A stretch of 32,688 bases of DNA from Candidatus Dojkabacteria bacterium (GTDB taxonomy: Bacteria; Patescibacteriota; Dojkabacteria; SC72; WJKH01), in contig WJKH01000027.1 of the NCBI GenBank assembly GCA_014729235.1, positions 1 to 32,688 on the forward strand, in the 5' to 3' direction. The position numbers and the translations under genes are program-made. Positions 16,460 to 23,990 of this stretch are shown piece by piece. The notes beneath the pieces were generated by a model. That model had not been told where the DNA came from and did no database searches. It saw only the letters and a program-made list of their open reading frames with translations. Each line of letters opens with the position of its first letter. Within the stretch, counting starts at the first letter, position 1.

Positions 16460-17668
16460 CTAATACGAATACTTTGACTCCGGGGATTCTGCTTCTTTCT
16501 CCTGTTCGAGTTTTACTCTTCGTTTTTTCGAAATTTGATGAAGAATTAGTAAGATTATTGTTCCAATAAAACCGATTAAGAATAGCAGGAAAAGTCTGGT
16601 TACTCCGGCAGTCAAAACACCCAGCGAACCAACAAGCAGTGTTACGCTTGATTCTACTAGAAGTGTCTGCTTTTTGGTTAGACCAAGCTCGAGCAATTTG
16701 TGATGTAGATGTGTTTTGTCATTAATCTTCAATAACTGAGCCAGTGATCTTGGCTTATGTTTAATGATCCTGTTGACAAGGACAAATACAAAATCAACCA
16801 GTGGGATGAATAATAGAATCATAGTTGTTGCAATCTTTGATCCACTGATGATTGCGAATACTGCAATCAAAAATCCATATGCAGTTTTTCCTGAAGCCCC
16901 GGTATAAATTTTAGCTGGCGGGAAATTATATATCAGAAACCCTAAAATTGTTCCCGAAAGCAGGATACTCATCTGAGCTACATCGACATGTCCTCCTTGA
17001 AGCCCGATTATAAAAAGAAATACTAAGGCTAATACTGAATTTCCCTCGAGGATGCCATCCGAGCCGCCAACCCATTTTACTGCGTTAATACAAACTACTA
17101 TCCATCCGATTATTATCAAGTCTCCCGGAAGGATTAATTGTTGGGGCAGGCCGAAAAGTGAAAAATTCCAGGAAAAAAGATTCAGATTGAAATAACCTCC
17201 GAATGGATTTTGAATTACTTCAATATTTACAACTGAAAAGGCGATTATGAAAGCAGCCAGAATGTGAATTCCAAATTGGACTTTTGAAGGCAGGTTGAAG
17301 ATGTCATCCAATGCTCCTGCCACGGTAATCAATCCGGTTGCAATCAGGATTGAAATCATGACCGGATCTTGGCCAGCTGTAAACAACATGTATCCAATAA
17401 AAGGGATTAGAACAGCTAATCCTCCAAGAAAAGGGACACGTTTTTTATGAATGTGTCGAGTTGGATTGTCGCTTGTGTTTAGAGTAGATTTAGATTTTCT
17501 CTCATGCGCAGGGAGGTCAAAGATATTGAGTTTTACCGCGATATAGCCGATTATCGGTGTCAGCAGTACGCCTGTGAAAAAAGCGATTGAGAAGTGGGGC
17601 AGATACGTCAGATAGAGCTGCCACTCAGGTGAGAATTCTTTGATTATTTCGTAAAAGGCTTCAAACAT
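16460..17668 (-). CDS. GT4 / WecA-MraY-like polyprenyl-phosphate sugar-1-phosphate transferase
   Basis: Polytopic; GALDDIFNLPSK, NAVKWVGGSDGILEGNS, THLHHKLLELGLTKKQ (HxHH). Confidence 0.85.
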   Translation of the reverse strand: MFEAFYEIIKEFSPEWQLYLTYLPHFSIAFFTGVLLTPIIGYIAVKLNIFDLPAHERKSKSTLNTSDNPTRHIHKKRVPFLGGLAVLIPFIGYMLFTAGQDPVMISILIATGLITVAGALDDIFNLPSKVQFGIHILAAFIIAFSVVNIEVIQNPFGGYFNLNLFSWNFSLFGLPQQLILPGDLIIIGWIVVCINAVKWVGGSDGILEGNSVLALVFLFIIGLQGGHVDVAQMSILLSGTILGFLIYNFPPAKIYTGASGKTAYGFLIAVFAIISGSKIATTMILLFIPLVDFVFVLVNRIIKHKPRSLAQLLKINDKTHLHHKLLELGLTKKQTLLVESSVTLLVGSLGVLTAGVTRLFLLFLIGFIGTIILLILHQISKKRRVKLEQEKEAESPESKYSY

Positions 17669-18110
17669 GGTAATAACTAAGTAGTTTAATTAGGGTATAA
17701 GTTGTCATTGTAATTGAGATTGTAGCATAAAAGAACATAATGGTGGAAAGTGGCTTATTATGTGAGAAATACTTGGAGCTTAGGTAAATTGAAATGAAAG
17801 TAACGATAATAGTGGCAATTGGGAGTGCTATTAAGAATTGTTTGGCTACTAAACGGTTTTCAAGTGGGATATAGAGTTGAAGAAGCGGAATTAGGGAAGG
17901 CAGAGCCTTATAGAATTTTTGAATAAGGGTTGCCTGTATGATAACGCCAGTTACTGAGAAGCAGATGAAGAGCCAGATAAGTGGGTCACGAAAATAGCGT
18001 TTTGCTTCAAAAGCTTTAAAGCGGAGGTACATCTTATCCCTGCACTTATATAGAAAATTCAGAGGTGACTGTTTCAGACCGAGTTGTAGTTGTTGTTCCT
18101 TCTCTCTCAC
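17661..18110 (-). CDS. polytopic membrane protein, unknown function (GTG start inside 18-nt box)
   Basis: 149 aa, about 3-4 hydrophobic segments, overlaps the next gene by 8 nt. Confidence 0.6.
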   Translation of the reverse strand: MREKEQQLQLGLKQSPLNFLYKCRDKMYLRFKAFEAKRYFRDPLIWLFICFSVTGVIIQATLIQKFYKALPSLIPLLQLYIPLENRLVAKQFLIALPIATIIVTFISIYLSSKYFSHNKPLSTIMFFYATISITMTTYTLIKLLSYYHV

Positions 18111-18125
18111 CCCGCTAACCTATAG
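18108..18125 (-). repeat. 18-nt box copy 3 (one G shorter): CTATAGGTTAGCGGGGTG
   Basis: Reverse complement of CACCCCGCTAACCTATAG. Its GTG is the start of the 149-aa ORF. Confidence 0.8.
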
Positions 18126-18160
18126 TGAATTCAAATTTATTTTGTTAATATATGGTATTC

Positions 18161-18240
18161 GAAATAACTCTGCATAAAAAACGACTAGGACTTATTACTC
18201 TATTGATTTTGAATTTCGTAACACACATTAATTTGTCATT
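18161..18240. repeat. partial/degenerate copy of the intergenic palindromic repeat family
   Basis: GAAATAACTCTGCATAAAAAACGACTAGGACTTATTACTCTATTG resembles 21842-21888. TTATTACTCTATTGATTTTGAATTTCGTAACACACATTAATTTGTCAT resembles 22002-22050. Confidence 0.65.
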
Positions 18241-18315
18241 AACATTAACTGAAAATTTGTAAAAGCACAAAGGTATTAGATTAGTCTAGCAAATTATATC
18301 ATGTTTTCAAATAAT

Positions 18316-19161
18316 TTAGGCATCGCTCAGTAATTGCGAGATTGTTAAAAATTCATCAAGTTTTAATTCGTGTGGACGTTTGGATAGCATCCGGGTGTTT
18401 AAGGTTTTAATTAAAACATCATCCTTTACGTGCGATTTGAGATTATTAAAAAGCGTTTTTCGTGGGTTGGAAAAACAGTGAAGTACGAATTGATGAAAAT
18501 CCTTATATTTACGGGTTAATTGTGAATATGTAAAATCAGGATATTGATTAATAAAAAGCTGATTAGGAGTGAATTTTACAAATGCACTCTCTACTTTGGG
18601 TCGTGGTCGGAAACACTCATGGTTGATATAGAATTGAGTTTTTACGTCCGAGAGGACTTTAGTCAGCAGGGCGAGAGAATTTACTTGATTTTGCCATTGT
18701 TGATATTTCTGTGCGACTTCCTTCTGAATTATAAAGTAGGCAGTGAATTTATCTGAGAATTCAGGATTTAGTGCTAGTTCAACAAGAATTTTGCGAATTA
18801 TCTTTTTGGATATGTTGTAGGGAAGGGAACCAAAAATGCTAAAAGTATAAGTTTTGTTGCCCATGTGTCGGGTACGCTGCTTGCAAATTAATTTGCCTAG
18901 ATCTACCTTCAGGATATCTTTGTGGAGTAGGGGGATTTCTTGAAAATGACTATCCCACTTTTGTGCTATCTCATCATCTTTTTCTATACCAAGAATTTTG
19001 TCGGGAGCAAGAAATTGGGTAAACAACTGCGTAAAAGAACCTGTTCCGGGGCCAATTTCAATTAAAAATTCAGGATTATTTTCAACGGCAGTGCTTGCAA
19101 TCTTTTGGGCGAGGTTTTTGTTACAAAAGAAGTTTTGTCCAAGTGACTTTTTGGGTTGCAT
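18316..19161 (-). CDS. rsmA: 16S rRNA adenine dimethyltransferase (KsgA/RsmA)
   Basis: KKSLGQNFFCNKNLAQKI, EIGPGTGSFTQ, FGSLPYNISKK, RPRPKVESAFVKF. Confidence 0.93.
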   Translation of the reverse strand: MQPKKSLGQNFFCNKNLAQKIASTAVENNPEFLIEIGPGTGSFTQLFTQFLAPDKILGIEKDDEIAQKWDSHFQEIPLLHKDILKVDLGKLICKQRTRHMGNKTYTFSIFGSLPYNISKKIIRKILVELALNPEFSDKFTAYFIIQKEVAQKYQQWQNQVNSLALLTKVLSDVKTQFYINHECFRPRPKVESAFVKFTPNQLFINQYPDFTYSQLTRKYKDFHQFVLHCFSNPRKTLFNNLKSHVKDDVLIKTLNTRMLSKRPHELKLDEFLTISQLLSDA

Positions 19162-19185
19162 ATTATGGCAGTTGTTTGGTTGAAT

Positions 19186-19920
19186 TTAAGACTCTTTACG
19201 TACAATGATAATAGGAGTTAATTCTTCGCCTTGTCCCATAGGGTTGTCAAGAAGAATTTCTCTTGCGAGCTCTTTGTCGACTGGGACATTTTTACTCATT
19301 CCAAGGACTTCAACGTTTATGTTGTTGCCATCAATTATCACTGTCGGTATGTTAAATTGGTTTTCAATTTCCTGGGCATCTTCGGGAGGATCATTTGGCC
19401 CCAGCATAGCAAATTCGTTAAAAGGCGGGATAGCATGTGGATTAAACCCATCAATTTCGCTGATTCTGTTGCCTGCTATACGATAAAAGTCTCCGTGACG
19501 ACCCAAAAGGCGCGTAATACCGCCGATTATCATAGCTACAAACATTCTAAGCCAGCCAGCCTGATTTATTGCTACCTGCATCTTCCTGGGGTGGGAATAA
19601 CCGATGTCTTCAGGGTACTTTTTTACTCCTTTTACAATTAATTTTGCCAGCAAACCGGGTCTTACAGTTGATTCGTGAATAACTCTTCCCTGTGAAATTG
19701 TCAGGAATTTTTCAGAGATTGCAATCCAGTCTCCCTTTTTGATTTTGGGGGCAACGTATTTTTTAATCAAGGGCTCGAGTGGCTCCTTAATGTGAATTAA
19801 ATGTGTTTTTACAGGGTAACGGTTATAGGCAATATTTCGTATTGTAATAGGAATAGGATCCGGGTCAACGTAATCGCGAGTGGGGGCTTTTTTATCATTT
19901 TCAATATGATCGTCCTGCAT
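19186..19920 (-). CDS. coenzyme F420-0:gamma-glutamyl ligase (CofE)-like protein
   Basis: KKGDWIAISEKFLTISQGRVIHESTVRPGLLAKLIVKG and C-terminal PIIIVRKES, CofE-like fold by motif recognition. Confidence 0.65.
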   Translation of the reverse strand: MQDDHIENDKKAPTRDYVDPDPIPITIRNIAYNRYPVKTHLIHIKEPLEPLIKKYVAPKIKKGDWIAISEKFLTISQGRVIHESTVRPGLLAKLIVKGVKKYPEDIGYSHPRKMQVAINQAGWLRMFVAMIIGGITRLLGRHGDFYRIAGNRISEIDGFNPHAIPPFNEFAMLGPNDPPEDAQEIENQFNIPTVIIDGNNINVEVLGMSKNVPVDKELAREILLDNPMGQGEELTPIIIVRKES

Positions 19921-19975
19921 TTGTGATTTATATGAAATGTTAATTTGTTAGAGTTTACATCAATTTGCCAAACTT

Positions 19976-21664
19976 TTAAAGGCAGATTCTCTCGCTTTTG
20001 TGTGGAGATAAACTAACAACATTTCCTCCCATATTCTTTGCAAAGTAGCTGTCGTGGGAGACATAAATTATAGCTCCGGCAAAATCATCAAGAAAATTCT
20101 CAAGCTCCTCAATTGATGGCAGGTCTAGATGATTTGTGGGTTCATCCAGAATTAGAATATCGGGCTTTTTCATAAGCATTTTCATAAGCTGAAATCTAGC
20201 TTTTTCCCCTCCTGAAAGCTCACGGATATTCGTTTTGCTGTGAAGCTCAACATTGAATAAATACATTCTTAACAGCTGGATTACTTTTTGATCGTTTACC
20301 GGCATTTCATTCTCTTTAAGGATTTTTTCAATTCCGTCCCAGAGAGAAAGATCCAGGTCAGTTGTATCAACTTCTTGCTTGTAAACTCCAAGTTTTATAC
20401 TTCTCTTTACCTCTATACTTCCTGAATAATTTTTAATATTTCCATTCAAATCTTCTGCCTCAATCTTCTTGATCAAATACTTAAGAAATGTTGTTTTCCC
20501 AATCCCGTTGCGACCCTGCAGATTTATTCTGTCTCCTTCAAAAACATCGAAATCAATCGGGCTGAAGAGAGGGCAGTCGTATCCGAGGGTAACTTTATTG
20601 ATTTGCAGCAGCAGTCTCTGAACTTGCTTCGTACTTGAATCTTGCTTTAGTTGAATGTTTTGCGACTTATACTCCTTGTACAAATCTTTGAGCTGATCTG
20701 GTAAGTTTTTCTCAGTTTCGGCATCTATCCAAAATGACGGCTTTTTCAGCGTTTCTTTAAGTTTTTGGTATTCCCGTTTGAATCTCTCTTCGAGCTGTTT
20801 AGCGCGGTCTCGACCTTTATCGCTTTTTGCACTGAGTTTCTTTTCTTTAGCATCATTCATTTGTTTCTTAATCTTATCGATCCTTTTAGAGTCAGTTTCA
20901 TAAGAATGAACAAGTGTTATTGTCTCAATAGCGTTTTGACGTAAATAGTGCTCATAATTTCCTCTGTATGTGGAAATATTTTGATCTTTAAGCTCATAAA
21001 TCTTGTTAACATGGTGCAAAACGTCTCTATCATGAGTGATAATCAAAAGTGTTTTGTTAAATTGATTCATCCACTCTAGAAATTTCTGTTTTCCGACTGT
21101 ATCCATGTGATTTGTAGGCTCATCGATCAGGGCCAGTTGTGCATTACTGAACATAACTCGAGTAAGTTCTACAAATCTTTTTTCTCCGCCTGATAATGAC
21201 AGTATTGAAGAAAGCGCTTTATCTTCATCAATTTGAAAACTTGCCAAAGTGCTGAGGATTTCATCCTCAACTGTATAATATCCGAGCTCGGTGTAGGTAT
21301 CTATAGCTTCAAGATACTCTTGATCATAATTTTTAGAATTTTCGTGTTTTCTGATGACTCGCTGCAATAGAGAATATTGCGGCACGCTATCCAGGATATA
21401 GTCGAGCGGAGTTGTATCGGGCTGTAGATCTTCTCCCAGGAAGTGCTCTTGCTGGGTGAGAACAATCGACAGACCACTGGATTTTTCAACACTTCCTTCG
21501 AAATCAGTATCGTTTGAAGCAATAATATTGAGAAGTGTTGTCTTTCCGGTTCCGTTTCTCCCAATCAGAGCGGTTTTCTCACTTTCATTGAGAATAAGAT
21601 CCAGGTTGCTGTATAGTGTCTTGTTGCCTATTGATTTGTGAAGATCTTTTATTTGTAAAAGCAT
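19976..21664 (-). CDS. ABC-F family ATP-binding protein
   Basis: Two Walker A (GRNGTGKTT, GRNGIGKTT), two signature SGGEK, Walker B LIDEPTNHMD and LILDEPTNHLD, no TM. Confidence 0.93.
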   Translation of the reverse strand: MLLQIKDLHKSIGNKTLYSNLDLILNESEKTALIGRNGTGKTTLLNIIASNDTDFEGSVEKSSGLSIVLTQQEHFLGEDLQPDTTPLDYILDSVPQYSLLQRVIRKHENSKNYDQEYLEAIDTYTELGYYTVEDEILSTLASFQIDEDKALSSILSLSGGEKRFVELTRVMFSNAQLALIDEPTNHMDTVGKQKFLEWMNQFNKTLLIITHDRDVLHHVNKIYELKDQNISTYRGNYEHYLRQNAIETITLVHSYETDSKRIDKIKKQMNDAKEKKLSAKSDKGRDRAKQLEERFKREYQKLKETLKKPSFWIDAETEKNLPDQLKDLYKEYKSQNIQLKQDSSTKQVQRLLLQINKVTLGYDCPLFSPIDFDVFEGDRINLQGRNGIGKTTFLKYLIKKIEAEDLNGNIKNYSGSIEVKRSIKLGVYKQEVDTTDLDLSLWDGIEKILKENEMPVNDQKVIQLLRMYLFNVELHSKTNIRELSGGEKARFQLMKMLMKKPDILILDEPTNHLDLPSIEELENFLDDFAGAIIYVSHDSYFAKNMGGNVVSLSPHKSERICL

Positions 21665-21675
21665 AATATAAATTG

Positions 21676-21815
21676 AATTACAAAATAATCCTGCATGAAA
21701 AGGCGACCAGGACTCTTTGCAATAGTATTAGGTCATTGGTCCCTGCCCCTCGTTATATCTTAAACCTGCCGGCTGCGCGCGCTTTTCAACTGCAGTCTTC
21801 TTTCGTAATTCAAAT
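21676..21815. repeat. intergenic repeat copy A with imperfect terminal inverted repeats
   Basis: AATTACAAAATAATCCTGCATGAAAAGGCG...CGCGCTTTTCAACTGCAGTCTTCTTTCGTAATT. The ends are imperfect reverse complements (15/20 in the outer 20 nt). Confidence 0.85.
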
Positions 21816-21836
21816 TAATATTTTAGATATAAGGTA

Positions 21837-21975
21837 AATTACAAAATAATCCTGCAAGAAAAGGCGACAAGGACTTATTGCCATTGAATTGTGTCTTTCT
21901 TTCCAACACCCGTCATAGTTTAAACTTGCCAGCTGCCCGCGCTTTTCAACTGCAGTCTTGTTTCGTAATTCAAAT
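21837..21975. repeat. intergenic repeat copy B, tandem to copy A (161-bp period)
   Basis: AATTACAAAATAATCCTGCAAGAAAAGGCGAC...CCCGCGCTTTTCAACTGCAGTCTTGTTTCGTAATTCAAAT. Arms near identical to copy A, centre divergent. Confidence 0.85.
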
Positions 21976-22000
21976 AATATAAGGTATACGACATTCAAAA

Positions 22001-22050
22001 GTTATTGCTCTATTGAATTTTGAATTTCATAACTCACATTAACTTGTTCA
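22001..22050. repeat. partial copy of the repeat family overlapping the 3' end of dnaG
   Basis: TTATTGCTCTATTGAATTTTGAATTTCATAACTCACATTAACTTGTTCAT matches 18192-18239 at roughly 43/50 by eye with a 1-nt gap. Confidence 0.65.
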
Positions 22051-23845
22051 TGCGTCTAGTCAATTTCTGGATTTCCTGGGAGAGACTGTTGATGCTTTCT
22101 GATTCACTGTTCGGATTTTCTTCTTCAAGTAGGAGCTGTGATCGCAGCTTTTGTCTTTTCTTTTCGAGGTATTCTTTTTTAATCCTGTTGTAGACTTTTT
22201 CACACTCTTTATTTATATCTGCCGTGTTTTCTACAAAGTGAGAAATTTGGCTGTCGAGAACGAGATTTTCAAAAACACTAGCTAGATTTGTATCATTTTC
22301 TATCTCATTAGTTATAAGCTCAATTGTTACTTCTCCTTTCTTTCGAAGCTTATTAATAGCTTGAAGGATCGATGTAACAGTTTTATTTGAAAAGTATTTT
22401 GTGTGGATTTTCAAAGACTTGAGTAGTGAATACTTTCCTGATTGTAAAATGATTCCCAGGAGGTAGTACTCAAAATTCTTAAGTGGATTGATTTGTGAAT
22501 TGTCGGATTTATCCTCTTGTGGAGTAGGGTTGTTGAGTGATGGTGGTCTGAATTTCCCGCCTTTTATGGAATCGACTGCAGAGCTGAACACATTTTTTTG
22601 AATTCCTGAGAGCTTCTGAACTTTGTTAAGGAAAAAACTCAGATCATCGGCTGTTTCCACATGTTGCAGCAAAATCCCGACATATTTGATAAAGTTTTTA
22701 TATTGAGAAAGATCTTCGAGGTTAGTTTGATTTAATTTTCGGCTGATCAAATATGTAAAGGCGTCTTGTTTTGATTTAATGGCCTTTTTCACAAATTCTG
22801 AATTATCACGTACTGCTTCATCGAGATCTTTGTACTTTCCTGTATTTGCGGCAAAAGAATTGACTCCTACTTTAGTGCATATCAGGAAGCCTCTTTCAAC
22901 AGCTTTTTGCCCGGCAGAGTCATTGTCAAAGAATAGTAGAATATTCTTGGTATACTTTGATAAGCTTTGTACTTGCTCCTCAGTTAAAGCTGTTCCCAGT
23001 GGTGCAACTATATTATCAATGTGGTTTTGGTGGCAGGAAATTACATCTGTTGCTCCTTCGCACAAAATAGCCAGGTCTTCTTTGCGTAAAGCTTTTCTGG
23101 CTTTATATAGTCCGAATACGGTCTCTTTTTTATGGAATAGAGGTGTCTCTGGAGAGTGGAGGTACTTAGGTCCAAAATCTATCCCCGGCATTATCCTCCC
23201 ATTAAAAGCAATTACTTTGCCTCGAGAGTTCCGGATTGGGAAAATAACTCTCTCGTCGTAGAACTTGTCTTTTATGCTACCGTCTTTTTCTCCGAACAGG
23301 CCTGAAGAGATCAGCTGGGATTTTGAAAATTTTGCTTTTGTCATGATGTGCGAATAGAGAGATTTTCCTCCAGGTGCATATCCCAGCTGAAATGAATCTA
23401 TAGACTCTTTTGTTATATCACGGGATTTAAGATATTCTTTTGCTTTGTTGCCGGCACTTGATTTGAGCTGTTTGTGGTAGTAAATTGCCGCCAATGAATT
23501 TATCATCTCCAGGATATCTAAGTGCTTGTTTCGTGATTTACCTCTTTTTTCAAGTTGAACTCCTGCCTCCTTTGCTAGCTGTTCCAATGCCTCAACAAAA
23601 TCTATATGTTCGTGTTCTGTTAGAAATGTGAAGATATCGCCGTTTACTCCGCAGCCAAAGCACTTATATCTCTGGAGCTCAGGGCTTATCATAAAAGACG
23701 GGGTTTTTTCATTGTGAAAAGGGCATACCGCTTTGTAGTTTTTTCCCGCAGGCTTGACTTCAATATAGCGGCTCAAAAAATCGACTATATCGATTCGGCT
23801 TTTTATCTCTTCAATTTGTCTGCGGTCAGAATCTCCTGCTGCCAT
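22034..23845 (-). CDS. dnaG: DNA primase
   Basis: Zinc finger CPFHNEKTPSFMISPELQRYKCFGCG, TOPRIM ILCEGATDVISCHQ / LFFDNDSAGQKA. Confidence 0.95.
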   Translation of the reverse strand: MAAGDSDRRQIEEIKSRIDIVDFLSRYIEVKPAGKNYKAVCPFHNEKTPSFMISPELQRYKCFGCGVNGDIFTFLTEHEHIDFVEALEQLAKEAGVQLEKRGKSRNKHLDILEMINSLAAIYYHKQLKSSAGNKAKEYLKSRDITKESIDSFQLGYAPGGKSLYSHIMTKAKFSKSQLISSGLFGEKDGSIKDKFYDERVIFPIRNSRGKVIAFNGRIMPGIDFGPKYLHSPETPLFHKKETVFGLYKARKALRKEDLAILCEGATDVISCHQNHIDNIVAPLGTALTEEQVQSLSKYTKNILLFFDNDSAGQKAVERGFLICTKVGVNSFAANTGKYKDLDEAVRDNSEFVKKAIKSKQDAFTYLISRKLNQTNLEDLSQYKNFIKYVGILLQHVETADDLSFFLNKVQKLSGIQKNVFSSAVDSIKGGKFRPPSLNNPTPQEDKSDNSQINPLKNFEYYLLGIILQSGKYSLLKSLKIHTKYFSNKTVTSILQAINKLRKKGEVTIELITNEIENDTNLASVFENLVLDSQISHFVENTADINKECEKVYNRIKKEYLEKKRQKLRSQLLLEEENPNSESESINSLSQEIQKLTRRMNKLM

Positions 23846-23969
23846 ATAAAATGATGTTTATAGTTAAATGCACAAAATTTCCCAAGCACTGGGCAGCTTG
23901 TAAAGAACCTAAAAGAATATTTCTTGGTATATTATCAAAACATGGATCCAGGCTAGTCCTGTGGCTCCA

Positions 23970-23990
23970 AAACTGTTTTATTGACAGTTT
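23970..23990 (-). terminator. possible hairpin terminator overlapping the rodZ-like stop codon
   Basis: AAACTGT-CAATAAA-ACAGTTT, 7-bp stem followed by TTTTGG on the minus strand (weak U-tract). Confidence 0.4.

Noticed and set aside
19231-19641. 136-aa plus-strand ORF
   Set aside because: Antisense to the CofE-like gene.
21676-21975. integron attC sites
   Set aside because: Size and folded ends are similar, but no GTTRRRY/RYYYAAC core sites were seen at the ends and no integrase is in the window.
21810-21998. 62-aa minus-strand ORF
   Set aside because: Lies almost wholly inside repeat copy B; the copy A sequence diverges in the middle, so coding is unlikely.
22779-23261. 160-aa plus-strand ORF
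   Set aside because: Antisense to dnaG; no domain.
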